DNA from: Corynebacterium rhinophilum
Lineage (GTDB): Bacteria; Actinomycetota; Actinomycetes; Mycobacteriales; Mycobacteriaceae
Direction: 5' to 3'
NCBI RefSeq assembly: GCF_030227225.1
Contig: NZ_JASPHQ010000020.1
Span: 1 to 33,589, forward strand
Length of the DNA: 33,589 nucleotides
Shown here: positions 17,816 through 26,140 of the stretch, in pieces
How positions within the stretch are numbered: the first letter of the stretch is position 1
Layout: each line of letters begins with the position of its first letter
Position numbers and translations under genes: made by a program
Notes under the pieces: model-generated
Seen by the model: the letters and a program-made list of their open reading frames with translations, nothing else
What the model was told of the DNA's origin: nothing
The model's database searches: none

Positions 17816-18346
17816 TTAGGCGATATCGATGGACTCGATGACAACGTCCTCGTGCGGACGGTCCATGCGGTCAGTGTCGACCTTGCCAATCTTGGAAACG
17901 ACTTCCTGCGAAGCCGGATCCGTAACCTCACCGAAGATGGTGTGGTGATTGTTCAGGTGCGGGGTCGGCGCCACGGTGATGAAGAACTGGGAGCCGTTGG
18001 TGCCTGGGCCGGCATTCGCCATGGCCAGCAGGAATGGGCGGTCGAACTGCAGCTCTGGGTGGAACTCGTCCTGGAACTGGTAGCCCGGGCCACCGCGGCC
18101 GGTGCCGGTGGGGTCGCCGCCCTGAATCATGAAGTTATCGATGATGCGGTGGAAGATGGCGCCATCGTAGAACGGGCCGGACTGCTCGCCCTTTGCGTTC
18201 TGGGTGGAGTAGTCCTTTTCACCCTTGGCCAAACCGATGAAGTTTTCAACGGTTACCGGTGCGTGGTTACCGAAGAGATCGATAACAATATCGCCGTAGT
18301 TGGTATGCATCGTTGCAGTTGCGGTCTTCTGAGTCATGCCAGCCAT
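17816..18346 (-). CDS. ppiA: Peptidyl-prolyl cis-trans isomerase (cyclophilin) PpiA
   Basis: 176-aa single-domain cytoplasmic cyclophilin. Signatures of the active site and cyclosporin pocket are present: [26 protein letters not shown], and [12 protein letters not shown]. It accelerates proline isomerisation during folding. I chose ATG 18346 because a -10 hexamer TAAATT ends 7 nt upstream, consistent with a leaderless mRNA. ATG 18337 (MTQKTAT), which resembles other corynebacterial PpiA starts, is a close alternative; further upstream starts would read into the HAD promoter. Divergent from the HAD gene. Confidence 0.93.
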   Translation of the reverse strand: MAGMTQKTATATMHTNYGDIVIDLFGNHAPVTVENFIGLAKGEKDYSTQNAKGEQSGPFYDGAIFHRIIDNFMIQGGDPTGTGRGGPGYQFQDEFHPELQFDRPFLLAMANAGPGTNGSQFFITVAPTPHLNNHHTIFGEVTDPASQEVVSKIGKVDTDRMDRPHEDVVIESIDIA

Positions 18347-18353
18347 TGTAAAG

Positions 18354-18409
18354 AATTTACTTCCTCTCCGCTGTGCAAGACATAACGCTCTCAGCGATCG
18401 CGCTATCGT
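18354..18409. promoter_or_regulatory. Divergent leaderless promoters of ppiA and the HAD gene
   Basis: In the 70-bp gap, TAAATT (18354-18359, minus) lies 7 nt before ppiA ATG, and TATCGT (18404-18409, plus) lies 7 nt before the HAD ATG. Neither start has a well-spaced ribosome site. A 7-nt gap from -10 to ATG places transcription start on the A of ATG. Confidence 0.5.
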
Positions 18410-18416
18410 TATCCTT

Positions 18417-19082
18417 ATGATTCGCGCGTTGCTCTTCGATCTCGATGACACCCTGATGGATCACACCGCCGCAGCGCGGGCCGGCGTGGATGAATGGTGC
18501 CGGCAGCGCGGGCTAAATACTGGGCAGCACCAGCGTTTTGCCGCCATTGAACGCAAGTGGTTTACCGCCTATGAGCGCGGCGAGGTCTCCCACCAAGGCC
18601 AGCGCATCGCCCGTTGCCGCGAATTTTTGGGCGAGGACATGGACGATGCCGCAGCCCTTGCCGCCTACGACGGCTACTTGGCCGCCTACCAGAGCCAGTG
18701 GCGCGCCTTTGCCGATGCCCGCCCCACCCTCGAGTGGGCGCTCGCATCCGGCTTCCGGGTGGGCATCCTCACCAATGGCAAGCGCGAGATGCAGCAGGCA
18801 AAACTGGAGGCGGGAGGCCTCGCGCTTGCCGATGTCCCCCTTATCCCCACCGTCGAACTCGGCTACCCCAAACCGCAGCGCCAGGCCTACCTGGCCGCCT
18901 GCGAACGGCTCGATGTCACGCCCGCGGAAACGCTCATGGTGGGCGATTCACTGGAAAATGATGTGCTCGGTGCGCGCAGGGCGGGCCTGCGCGCTGTGTA
19001 CCTCGACAGGTCCGGAAAGGGAGAGGGCGATGTGTCTTGCCTTAGTCAGCTGACAAGGCTTGTCCCCCAAATAGCCAGCTAA
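18417..19082 (+). CDS. HAD-superfamily phosphatase (YjjG/YfnB-like)
   Basis: 221 aa. HAD motif I DLDDT (8-12), motif II T119 in ILTNG, motif III K152 in GYPKP, and motif IV GDSLEND (176-182). The helical cap lies between residues 15 and 100. The TNG-Q-KL pattern is typical of YjjG-type nucleotidases and related small-metabolite phosphatases; the true substrate is open. ATG 18417 was chosen because it begins just before motif I and lies 7 nt after a -10-like box. The last 41 bp overlap the convergent dihydroxyacetone kinase gene. Confidence 0.88.
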   Translation: MIRALLFDLDDTLMDHTAAARAGVDEWCRQRGLNTGQHQRFAAIERKWFTAYERGEVSHQGQRIARCREFLGEDMDDAAALAAYDGYLAAYQSQWRAFADARPTLEWALASGFRVGILTNGKREMQQAKLEAGGLALADVPLIPTVELGYPKPQRQAYLAACERLDVTPAETLMVGDSLENDVLGARRAGLRAVYLDRSGKGEGDVSCLSQLTRLVPQIAS

Positions 19083-20679
19083 CCACGAGGGCACCGGGAT
19101 CGATGACTCCCTTGCTTCGATCTCCCAGGTAGGACGCGCGTCCCTTCTTGGCGGCGATCTTTCCGGTTTCCTCCACACCCTCCCGCGCGGCCTCGTATAG
19201 GGCCTGGAGCGTTTGCTCGTCTGGGCGCTCCGCGCCGATTTCTTGCGCCTTCTCCGCGGCCGGAATGAGCGCATCGAGCATGGTGCAATCCCCGCGCTGC
19301 GCGCCGCCCAGTTCTTGAATGAACTCTGCCGCGCTGCTCAAACCTTCCGCTAAGGTCTCCGCGCGGGCCATGTCGTTGAAAAAGCTGCCGAAAACCGCGC
19401 CCGAGGTTCCGCCCGCCAGGACAAGGAAGCGCTTGGCCAGTCCGGTGAAAATCTCATCATCCGAGCCGCGCAGCGGCAGTTCAATGCTTTCAAGCGCCGC
19501 CTCCATATTGGTACCGAAGTCCCCATCGCCGGCCTTGCGGTCAAGCTCGGTCAACTCCTCGATGGAGGATTGCACGCGGCCGACGAAGTCACTCAACCAC
19601 TGGTTTTCTGCGCCTTCGCTGGGCAATTCATCCTCAAAGGTAATCCGCGCCGATTCCACCTGCTTGGCACTGCCCAAGGTATGCGGCCAGGCGGGGGCTG
19701 AAGTTGGGGCATCGATAAGCTCGAGCAGCTCATCGTCCGCCTTGAGCAGCGTGATGGATACGCCGTGCATATTGACCGCGGTGACGTAGTTGCCCACCAT
19801 GGAGCGCACTACCGTAATTCCCTTCTCCGCTAGCTGCGCGGAAGCCTCGCCGAAGACCAGGCTCAGCTCCAAAGGCGTGGTGCCTCCCAAACCATTGACT
19901 AGGCACACCACCTCATCGCCGCTGTTGATATCAAGGGCAGCACCCAGATTTTCCAGCACGGTGGCGACGATGCCGTGGGCATTATCAACCTTTTCCGTGT
20001 GCGTGCCCGGCTCGCCGTGGATGCCCACGCCGACTTCCATATGCCCGTCGTCCAAATCAAAGGTATCGCGCCCCGTGGTGGGCAAAAAGCCGGATCCCAG
20101 TGCCACGGACATGCTGCGGGATTGATCGGCGGTCCGTTTCGCAAGCTCGGTGACCTTATCCAAGTCATCGCCGCGGTACGCCGCGGCACCGGCCACCTTT
20201 TCCACCAGGATCGTGGCACCCGTACCGCGCCTGCCAGGGCCCTCGCCGGTGCCTTCGGTAGCAATATCATCGGCAACCAAGACGGAACGAGTATCTACGG
20301 CCTCTGCAGCATTGCGCGCCACGGTGAAGTTCATGACATCACCGGTGTAGTTCTTCACAATGTGCAGCACTCCCCTGCCCTGGTCGGCCCACTGCGTGGC
20401 TTCGCTGACCTGGACCGCATTCGGGGAGGTAAAAAGCAGGCCCGGGCAGGCGGCGGCGAGCATGCCTTGCCCAATGAAGCCGGCGTGCATGGGCTCGTGG
20501 CCGGATCCGCCACCGGAGATGACCGCGACCGCCGGTTTATCATCGGCCGTGCGCAGCGGGGTGCTGCGCCCGATGAAGCCCGCATCGTGCCAGGCGGCAT
20601 CTGGATGCTGGGCGATGAACCCGGCCAGGGAATCAGACAGGAAGGATTCTTGGCTATTGCGAAATGCTGAGTGCTTCAT
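19042..20679 (-). CDS. dhaK: Single-chain dihydroxyacetone kinase (DhaK-DhaL fusion)
   Basis: 545 aa. The DhaK part (1-330) has GGGSGHEP (56-63) and GIHGEPG with His221, which binds dihydroxyacetone covalently. The DhaL part (about 354-545) has the nucleotide/Mg site LDRKAGDGDFGTNM (Asp380, 385, 387). Such fused enzymes normally use ATP; no PTS-type DhaM is present here. The product, DHA phosphate, enters glycolysis. No glycerol dehydrogenase gene is adjacent. Start ATG 20679 is preferred over GTG 20688; neither has a strong ribosome site. A terminator separates it from metE upstream. Confidence 0.92.
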   Translation of the reverse strand: MKHSAFRNSQESFLSDSLAGFIAQHPDAAWHDAGFIGRSTPLRTADDKPAVAVISGGGSGHEPMHAGFIGQGMLAAACPGLLFTSPNAVQVSEATQWADQGRGVLHIVKNYTGDVMNFTVARNAAEAVDTRSVLVADDIATEGTGEGPGRRGTGATILVEKVAGAAAYRGDDLDKVTELAKRTADQSRSMSVALGSGFLPTTGRDTFDLDDGHMEVGVGIHGEPGTHTEKVDNAHGIVATVLENLGAALDINSGDEVVCLVNGLGGTTPLELSLVFGEASAQLAEKGITVVRSMVGNYVTAVNMHGVSITLLKADDELLELIDAPTSAPAWPHTLGSAKQVESARITFEDELPSEGAENQWLSDFVGRVQSSIEELTELDRKAGDGDFGTNMEAALESIELPLRGSDDEIFTGLAKRFLVLAGGTSGAVFGSFFNDMARAETLAEGLSSAAEFIQELGGAQRGDCTMLDALIPAAEKAQEIGAERPDEQTLQALYEAAREGVEETGKIAAKKGRASYLGDRSKGVIDPGALVVSWLFGGQALSAD

Positions 20680-20734
20680 AGCGCCCACGGTAATCCGGAT
20701 CCGGCCATAGCGTCGCGGGTGGGTACAAGATCAC

Positions 20735-20769
20735 GAAAACGCTATGCAGACCGGCTGCATAGCGTTTTC
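20735..20769 (-). terminator. Terminator of the metFE operon
   Basis: Perfect 15-bp stem GAAAACGCTATGCAG (20735-20749) / CTGCATAGCGTTTTC (20755-20769) with a 5-nt loop, 31 bp past the metE stop. It isolates metFE from dhaK on the same strand. Confidence 0.9.
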
Positions 20770-20799
20770 TTTAAGAACCTAGAATTTCGCAGATTCTAT

Positions 20800-23070
20800 T
20801 TAGAGGGCGTTGCGCACCACATCGCGGGCTTCCACCATGTTGCGCAGGGAGGTTTCGGTCTCCTCGTAACCGCGGGTCTTCAGGCCGCAGTCCGGGTTAA
20901 CCCACAGGCGATCCAGCGGCACGTTCTTGAGTGCGGCGCGGATAAGCTCTGCCATTTCCTCCACGGAAGGCACGCGTGGGGAGTGGATATCGTAGATGCC
21001 AGGTCCAATCTCAGAGTGGAAGGTCTCATCGATATCCTCCAGCAGCTCCATGCGGGAGCGTGCTGCCTCAATGGAGGTGACGTCTGCATCCAGGCCGGCG
21101 ACGGCGTCGATGATCTGGCCGAACTCCGAGTAGCACAGGTGGGTGTGGATCTGGGTGGTGGGCTTGGCTTCGAGGGCTACCAGGCGGAAGGAACGCACTG
21201 CCCAGTCGAGGTAGGCCTTGCGGTCCTGCTCGCGCAGCGGCAGGAGCTCGCGCAGGGCTGGCTCATCGATCTGGATGATGTCGATGCCGGCTTCCTCCAG
21301 GTCGCGAACCTCGTCTGCCAAGGCCACGCCCAGCTGGTCCGCGGATACGGACTGGTGCACGTCATCGCGGACGAAGGACCACGCCAGGATGGTGACCGGG
21401 CCGGTCAGCATGCCCTTGACGTGCTTTTCCGATAGCGACTGTGCAAACTTCGACCACTCGGTGGTCATGGCAGCCGGGCGGGAGATGTCACCCACAACGA
21501 TTGGCGGACGGGTGCAGCGGGAACCGTAGGACTGTACCCAGCCGTTTTCGGTGGTGACGAAGCCATCGAGCAGCTCCGCGAAGTACTGCACCATGTCATT
21601 GCGCTCTGGCTCGCCGTGGACCAGGACGTCCAGGCCGAGGCGCTCCTGCAGTTCGATGACGGACTTAACCTCGTCCTTGAGGGCGGAGTTGTAGTCAGCA
21701 TCAGAAAGCTCGCCCTTGCGGTGCGCGGCACGCGCCTGGCGGATTTCCTTGGTCTGCGGGAAGGAACCGATGGTGGTGGTCGGCAGCTCGGACAGGCCGA
21801 GCTCCTTCTGTGCTTCCTTGCGCTCGTTGAAGGCCGGCTCGCGCTTGACCTCGCCTTCCGGCAGCTGGGAGATGCGCTCTTGCACGGCGGCGTTGTTGAT
21901 GCGCTCGGACTCGGCGCGGGTACGAACAGCGCGGTCGCTGACGCTGTAAGCCTCTTCGGCTGCCTCTGGGCCTTGTACCAGGGCGACGACTTCCTTGACC
22001 TTTTCATTGGCGAAGGAGAACCATGGGGCGACATCGGCAGGCAGCTTGGATTCTGCCTCGACGGAGTGCGGCACGTGCTGCAAGGACACGGAGGTGGATA
22101 CGGACAGCTCATCGATGCTGCCGGCCAGGTCCTCGTACTTGGAGCGCAGGTCGCGCAGGTTGGCGGCCCAGACATTGCGGCCATCGACAAGGCCGGCAAC
22201 GACGTGGGTGTTCAGGCTCTTCACGCGCTCGAGGTAGCCCTCATCTAGGGCCAGGGTGCCGACAGAAAGGTCAACCTGAACGGCCTCTGGCTTGAGCTCT
22301 GCGATGACATCGAGGCCCTTGCGCGCAGAGCCGTACGGGGTGGTCAGGTAGACCTGTGGGCGCTCTTCTGCACCCAGGATGGCGGAGTAAGCCTGCTTGG
22401 TATATGCAGCCAAGTCCTCATCGCTAGCGTTGGTCAGGTCTGCAACGAGGGCAGGTTCTGCCAACTGGATCCACTCCACGCCGGCCTTGTGCAGCTCCGC
22501 CAGGACCTCTTGGTAGGCGGCAACGGCATCATCTAGGCGCTCAAGCGGGGCCTTGGCAGCACCCTCGGCCTGCTTGGACAGGGCCAACAGGGTGACCGGG
22601 CCAACGAGGTACGGGCGCACGGTGTGGCCTGCTTCGCGGGCTTCTTCTACCAGCTTGATAATGCGCTGTGGGTGTGCCTTAAAAGCGTGGTCATCAGCAA
22701 TTTCCGGCACGATGTAGTGGTAGTTGGTGTCGAACCACTTGGTCATCTCCAGCGGCGCGGTGTCCTTATTACCGCGGGCCAGGGTGAACTCATCATCCAG
22801 GGTTTCACCGGCAACGGCACCGACGGTCAGTGCGGTTTCGAGAACCTGGTCGTAGTAAGCGACGTCTGCCGGGATGGCGTAGTCCTCGGTCAGACCGAGG
22901 TCGCGCAGGCGGTTGTAGGTATCCAGGCGCAGCGAGTGTGCGGCGGACTCGAAGGTCTCCGCATCGATGCGGCCCGCCCAGTAGGACTCGAGCGCGCGCT
23001 TCAACTCGCGGTTGGCGCCAATACGGGGATAGCCCTCAATTGTCGCCTTGGGGAAATTAGCGTTGGTCAT
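20800..23070 (-). CDS. metE: Cobalamin-independent methionine synthase MetE
   Basis: 756 aa, full length for the family. It transfers a methyl group from 5-methyl-tetrahydrofolate polyglutamate to homocysteine. The N-terminal half opens with the typical GYPRIGANRELK; the catalytic C-terminal barrel has GSFPQT, HGEPERNDMV and the zinc ligands in HTHLCYSEFG and NPDCGLK. ATG 23070 has GGAG at correct spacing and overlaps the end of metF by 14 bp, so the enzyme that makes the methyl donor is translated with its user. Confidence 0.97.
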   Translation of the reverse strand: MTNANFPKATIEGYPRIGANRELKRALESYWAGRIDAETFESAAHSLRLDTYNRLRDLGLTEDYAIPADVAYYDQVLETALTVGAVAGETLDDEFTLARGNKDTAPLEMTKWFDTNYHYIVPEIADDHAFKAHPQRIIKLVEEAREAGHTVRPYLVGPVTLLALSKQAEGAAKAPLERLDDAVAAYQEVLAELHKAGVEWIQLAEPALVADLTNASDEDLAAYTKQAYSAILGAEERPQVYLTTPYGSARKGLDVIAELKPEAVQVDLSVGTLALDEGYLERVKSLNTHVVAGLVDGRNVWAANLRDLRSKYEDLAGSIDELSVSTSVSLQHVPHSVEAESKLPADVAPWFSFANEKVKEVVALVQGPEAAEEAYSVSDRAVRTRAESERINNAAVQERISQLPEGEVKREPAFNERKEAQKELGLSELPTTTIGSFPQTKEIRQARAAHRKGELSDADYNSALKDEVKSVIELQERLGLDVLVHGEPERNDMVQYFAELLDGFVTTENGWVQSYGSRCTRPPIVVGDISRPAAMTTEWSKFAQSLSEKHVKGMLTGPVTILAWSFVRDDVHQSVSADQLGVALADEVRDLEEAGIDIIQIDEPALRELLPLREQDRKAYLDWAVRSFRLVALEAKPTTQIHTHLCYSEFGQIIDAVAGLDADVTSIEAARSRMELLEDIDETFHSEIGPGIYDIHSPRVPSVEEMAELIRAALKNVPLDRLWVNPDCGLKTRGYEETETSLRNMVEARDVVRNAL

Positions 23071-23989
23071 TGTCTACTCCGATTCGGGTTAGTAGGTCGT
23101 GAGTATTGTCGGGGTTGTTGTGGGTATATATATGGAGCCCGCTCGCCCCACCAGCCACGATGTCGCGGGCTAGTTCGGCGGTCAGTTCCATGCCGGTTTC
23201 GTATTCTTCTTCTGGGGTTGTCGCTGCCGCGAGCGCCGACCGCACCCTTTCGGGCACGGCGAGCCCGGACAGCTCTCCCATTCGCTCCACCCGGCGCAGG
23301 CTGGTCATGGGCATGATTCCCGGAATAAGGGGAATATGCACCCCGGCCAGTTGGGCCTTTTTGGTAAAGCGCAGGTAATCCTGGGCATCGAAGAATAGCT
23401 GGGTAATGGCGAAGTCCGCGCCGAGGCGTTGCTTTTTAAGCAAGACGTCAAAATCTTCATCTTCGTTTTTAGATTCAACGTGCCCGCTGGGATAGCACGC
23501 GACTCCGACGGCCAGGCGGCCAGCGGCGAACCGCGCGGCTTGTTGCCTTTCCAATTGCCGGATGAGGCTTATCAATTCATCGGCATGCTGCGGATAGTAC
23601 TCCGGCAAACCTTCCTCTGGCAGGTCCCCGCGCAGGGCCAGCAGGCCGCGGACACCGGCATCGACCAAGCGGTTGATCCAACCGATTAGTTCCGTGCGCG
23701 AACCAGCCGTGCAGGCCAAGTGCGCAAGCGGGCGCATCGAGGTGGTGCGCGAAATCCGCTCGATAAAGGCCGTCGTCCCTTCGAGCCAACCGGACCGTTT
23801 GGAACTTGTCACCGCAATATAATCCGGGTGGTAGCTTTCCAAGGTTTCCAGCAAACGGTCGATTTTGGCTTCATCGGCGTCATGGCGCGGTGGAATTACC
23901 TCGAAAGATAGGGCCAAACGCTCCGGCACCATCAGTTCTTCTTCACTTATGGAATCCAATGGTGCTGACGCCGAAAATCGCGGGCTCAT
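23057..23989 (-). CDS. metF: 5,10-methylenetetrahydrofolate reductase MetF
   Basis: 310 aa. FAD-dependent reduction of methylene-THF to methyl-THF. Family features: SFEVIPPR with the active-site Glu near residue 28, ALRGD in the FAD/folate site, TQLFFD, and PGIMPM. Start ATG 23989 is fixed by AGGAGG five bases upstream; the GTG six bases further upstream lies inside that ribosome site. First gene of metF-metE. A long leader of about 160 nt is predicted from the -10 at 24158. Confidence 0.95.
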   Translation of the reverse strand: MSPRFSASAPLDSISEEELMVPERLALSFEVIPPRHDADEAKIDRLLETLESYHPDYIAVTSSKRSGWLEGTTAFIERISRTTSMRPLAHLACTAGSRTELIGWINRLVDAGVRGLLALRGDLPEEGLPEYYPQHADELISLIRQLERQQAARFAAGRLAVGVACYPSGHVESKNEDEDFDVLLKKQRLGADFAITQLFFDAQDYLRFTKKAQLAGVHIPLIPGIMPMTSLRRVERMGELSGLAVPERVRSALAAATTPEEEYETGMELTAELARDIVAGGASGLHIYTHNNPDNTHDLLTRIGVDNDQR

Positions 23990-24142
23990 AGTCACCTCCT
24001 TTTCCCGATCTCAATTGCTGTCTGGAGGAAAACGTACCAAGCTGTTCAGTTTGCGGGGTAGCGCGACGCTAATGGTATTACCTTTGCAGGCCCATAAACA
24101 GCGCGGTTAGCCAAAATCGACGTGAATATTAATCCTCCATTC

Positions 24143-24163
24143 TGAACCAAGCGGTCTATTTTA
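24143..24163 (-). promoter_or_regulatory. Putative metFE promoter with McbR-like operator
   Basis: On the minus strand, -10 TAAAAT (24158-24163) runs into TAGACCGCTTGGTTCA (24143-24158), which matches 8 of 10 defined bases of the McbR box TAGAC-N6-GTCTA. McbR represses methionine genes in C. glutamicum. The -35 is weak. The remaining leader (23990-24142) shows no recognised riboswitch. Confidence 0.45.
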
Positions 24164-24273
24164 CGGTTGTTTCCACCCCTGAATCCCCCGCCAAAACAGT
24201 GGTGGGGTGTCAGGCTGACCACTATGCTGGATGGAAAAGACAAATAAATCTCACCTAAGGAGCATCTGCACCA

Positions 24274-25014
24274 ATGAACCCCACCGTAGTGAAAATGGCG
24301 TTCAAGACCGGTTCCAATATGTGGAAGCAATTGCGCGATTACCGGCAAGAAAAGTCCCGCGAAACTTATACCGCCCTCGAAGAGGCTGCCCAACAGATGC
24401 AAAAGGAAGACAACAACGCCTTCGATGAGGCCCGCAAGCAGGCAGGCGCCGTTACCCAGGCCGCACACTCCCGCCTCGAGCGCGCACTAGAGGACTTCAA
24501 TAACTACCGCGAAGACGCCGTCGAGCGTTTCGATGAGGCCAAAAAGGAAGCCACCAAGAAGGCAAAAAAGGCCCGCAAGCAGGCCAAGAAGAAGGCCACC
24601 AAGGCTGCAAAGAAGCAGACCAAGAAGAACAAGACGTCTTCCAAGTTCTGGACTGTTGCCGGAATCATTGCCCTGCTCGCCGCGGCAACCGGTGCGATTT
24701 ACGCTTGGCTGCGCTCCAATGACAAGCCTTCTCAGACCCCACCGCGCGTAGATGACTACCGCGGTAACACCCAAAACACAGCCCCAGAATCTACCTTGGT
24801 CTACACCTCCACTAGCGAAGCTAAGCCCGAAAACGATTCGGACCTCGCTGAAGAGGGTGCCGTGCGCGATGAAGAGCTCTTGGGTTCCATCGATGAACAG
24901 CTGGCCAAGCACCGCGAGGAAGAAGAGGCCGCCGCAGAGGAGGCAGACACCAGCCGCATCACGGATGACCACCAAAGTGAGGGCAAGCACCGCCTGCAAT
25001 CTGACGAGCAGTAG
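24274..25014 (+). CDS. Coiled-coil, Lys/Ala-rich single-pass membrane protein
   Basis: 246 aa, family not named. Residues 15-90 are a charged helical coiled coil. Residues 89-122 are almost only Lys, Ala, Arg and Gln, resembling the tails of histone H1 or HU-like proteins. One membrane helix follows (126-146), then a Thr/Ser/Pro-rich segment and a strongly acidic end rich in Glu/Ala. With no signal peptide, the basic N-terminal half is probably cytoplasmic and could touch DNA, the membrane surface or polyphosphate; this is inference. Strong AAGGAG ribosome site before ATG 24274. Divergent from metF; a terminator follows. Confidence 0.85.
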   Translation: MNPTVVKMAFKTGSNMWKQLRDYRQEKSRETYTALEEAAQQMQKEDNNAFDEARKQAGAVTQAAHSRLERALEDFNNYREDAVERFDEAKKEATKKAKKARKQAKKKATKAAKKQTKKNKTSSKFWTVAGIIALLAAATGAIYAWLRSNDKPSQTPPRVDDYRGNTQNTAPESTLVYTSTSEAKPENDSDLAEEGAVRDEELLGSIDEQLAKHREEEEAAAEEADTSRITDDHQSEGKHRLQSDEQ

Positions 25015-25022
25015 TTCCTCTC

Positions 25023-25059
25023 GCACCCCCGCCGTGGGGGTGCACTAGGCGTTGCCTAG
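25023..25059 (+). terminator. Tandem hairpins after the coiled-coil gene
   Basis: GCACCCCC (25023-25030) / GGGGGTGC (25036-25043), then CTAGGC (25045-25050) / GCCTAG (25054-25059). The downstream T content is modest, so this is a probable rather than textbook terminator. Confidence 0.6.
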
Positions 25060-25070
25060 ATCTCATTGCT

Positions 25071-25100
25071 TTGCCTATTCAAAAATCTCCTGCTTAAATT
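25071..25100 (+). promoter_or_regulatory. Putative promoter of the 67-aa gene
   Basis: TTGCCT (25071-25076) and TAAATT (25095-25100) with an 18-bp spacer, 33 bp before the ATG at 25134. Confidence 0.45.
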
Positions 25101-25133
25101 CACCCATTAAGGCTTTCTACAAGGAGATAAACA

Positions 25134-25337
25134 ATGAGCTTTGAGTCTCTCACCGTCAAGCTCAAAGACGGTTCAACGTACTATTTCCCCGCAGGCCCAG
25201 TAACCGATGATCCCTCCCCGCGCGTGGATAACCTCCGCTTTGCCATAGATAACGGCGCTACCTTCCGCTCCGTTGACGAATCCGGTGAAATGCGCGAGTT
25301 CAACGGCGCGGACGTGCATAACTATCACTTGGCTTAA
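25134..25337 (+). CDS. Small conserved-looking hypothetical protein, 67 aa
   Basis: 67-aa soluble protein, not recognised. It begins MSFESLTVKLKDGSTYYF and looks like a small beta-rich fold (alternating hydrophobic pattern, then a turn-rich middle). AAGGAGAT ribosome site at ideal spacing, its own promoter-like boxes, and GC-rich third positions support a real gene. It is followed 36 bp later by the GNAT gene on the same strand, so the two could be cotranscribed. Confidence 0.75.
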   Translation: MSFESLTVKLKDGSTYYFPAGPVTDDPSPRVDNLRFAIDNGATFRSVDESGEMREFNGADVHNYHLA

Positions 25338-25372
25338 CTAGCCCGGCGGATTCTTCATATATCCTGGGGATT

Positions 25373-25846
25373 ATGGAAATTCGCGCGACACAAGAATCCG
25401 ATCGCACTTATATAGCTCGCCTCAACTTCCTGACCGATACCTTCGGTGATGAACGAGGCGAGCTTTCTTCCGGTTTTGCCGATGATTTTTCCTTTTACGT
25501 GGAAAATTGGGAGCCCAACCAGGGAGGTTTCATCGCTTGGGAGGACCTCGTGCCCGCCGGCGGGGTGTGGCTCAATTGGGGTACCGAGGACAATCACGGT
25601 TACGGGTTCGTGGAACCGGCCATCCCAGAATTTGCCATCGCGGTAGAAAGCCGCTTTGCGGGCCAGGGCATTGCCACCGCGCTTATCGATGCCGCCATTT
25701 CCCTCGCCCAGACCCTCAAAGCGCCCGGTATTTCCCTGGCCGTCCACCCCGATAATCCGCGTGCGCAGGGGCTTTATGAACGCTTGGGCTTCGAGCATGT
25801 AGGTGTGTACGCCGAGCATTACATCATGGTCAAGCGCTTTTTATAA
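25373..25846 (+). CDS. GNAT-family N-acetyltransferase
   Basis: 157 aa. The acetyl-CoA pyrophosphate loop is RFAGQGIATAL (94-104, Q/R-x-x-G-x-G/A), followed by the family's motif B with NPRAQGLYERLGF (128-140), as in RimI-type enzymes. Substrate unknown. ATG 25373 follows GGGGA by two bases, so initiation may be weak or partly leaderless. The gene ends 14 bp before a strong hairpin shared with tRNA-Ala. Confidence 0.87.
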   Translation: MEIRATQESDRTYIARLNFLTDTFGDERGELSSGFADDFSFYVENWEPNQGGFIAWEDLVPAGGVWLNWGTEDNHGYGFVEPAIPEFAIAVESRFAGQGIATALIDAAISLAQTLKAPGISLAVHPDNPRAQGLYERLGFEHVGVYAEHYIMVKRFL

Positions 25847-25860
25847 CCCTATACATGACC

Positions 25861-25894
25861 AAAGTCCGGATTCTTTAACCAGAATCCGGACTTT
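25861..25894. terminator. Bidirectional terminator, GNAT gene / tRNA-Ala
   Basis: Perfect 14-bp stem AAAGTCCGGATTCT (25861-25874) / AGAATCCGGACTTT (25881-25894) with a 6-nt loop between a plus-strand gene and a minus-strand tRNA. Confidence 0.88.
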
Positions 25895-25899
25895 TCCTG

Positions 25900-25972
25900 T
25901 GGAGCATAGGAGAATCGAACTCCTGACCTTCTGCTTGCAAAGCAGATGCTCTACCAATTGAGCTAATGCCCC
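25900..25972 (-). tRNA. tRNA-Ala (anticodon UGC)
   Basis: Minus-strand cloverleaf of 73 nt. The acceptor GGGGCAT pairs with ATGCTCC, with discriminator A at 25900. The D-arm contains AGCTCAATTGGTAGAGC, the T-arm GGTTCGATTCT-type GAGTTCGATTC, and the anticodon stem CTGCT/AGCAG with loop TTGCAAG region gives TGC. CCA is not encoded. Confidence 0.95.
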
Positions 25973-25982
25973 AGTGGCTTGT

Positions 25983-26010
25983 ACTCTACTACTGCAGCCG
26001 CTCATTCCAA
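25983..26010 (-). promoter_or_regulatory. Putative tRNA-Ala promoter
   Basis: On the minus strand, TTGGAA (26005-26010) and TAGAGT (25983-25988) are 16 bp apart, about 10 bp before the tRNA. Further upstream (26047-26062), TATCACA occurs twice in direct orientation nine bases apart; role unknown. Confidence 0.4.
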
Positions 26011-26140
26011 AAATGCCGAAGACACCGCGGCACACTGATTTACTTCTATCACATTTATCACACGCGTTTAATCCATAATTACCTTCGCAGTGGAGTAGGC
26101 TGGCTAATCGTGCCCATCTGTCCTCGTTCCTAGGAAAAGT

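Noticed and set aside
23990..24142. Cobalamin or SAM riboswitch in the metF leader
   Set aside because: I looked for a B12-box-like core and for SAM-type pairing and found no convincing match; an McbR-like site explains control better.
24198..24223. Palindrome GTCAGGCTGAC nested in AGTGGT/ACCACT as an operator
   Set aside because: The two inverted repeats have different centres and are short; could easily be chance.
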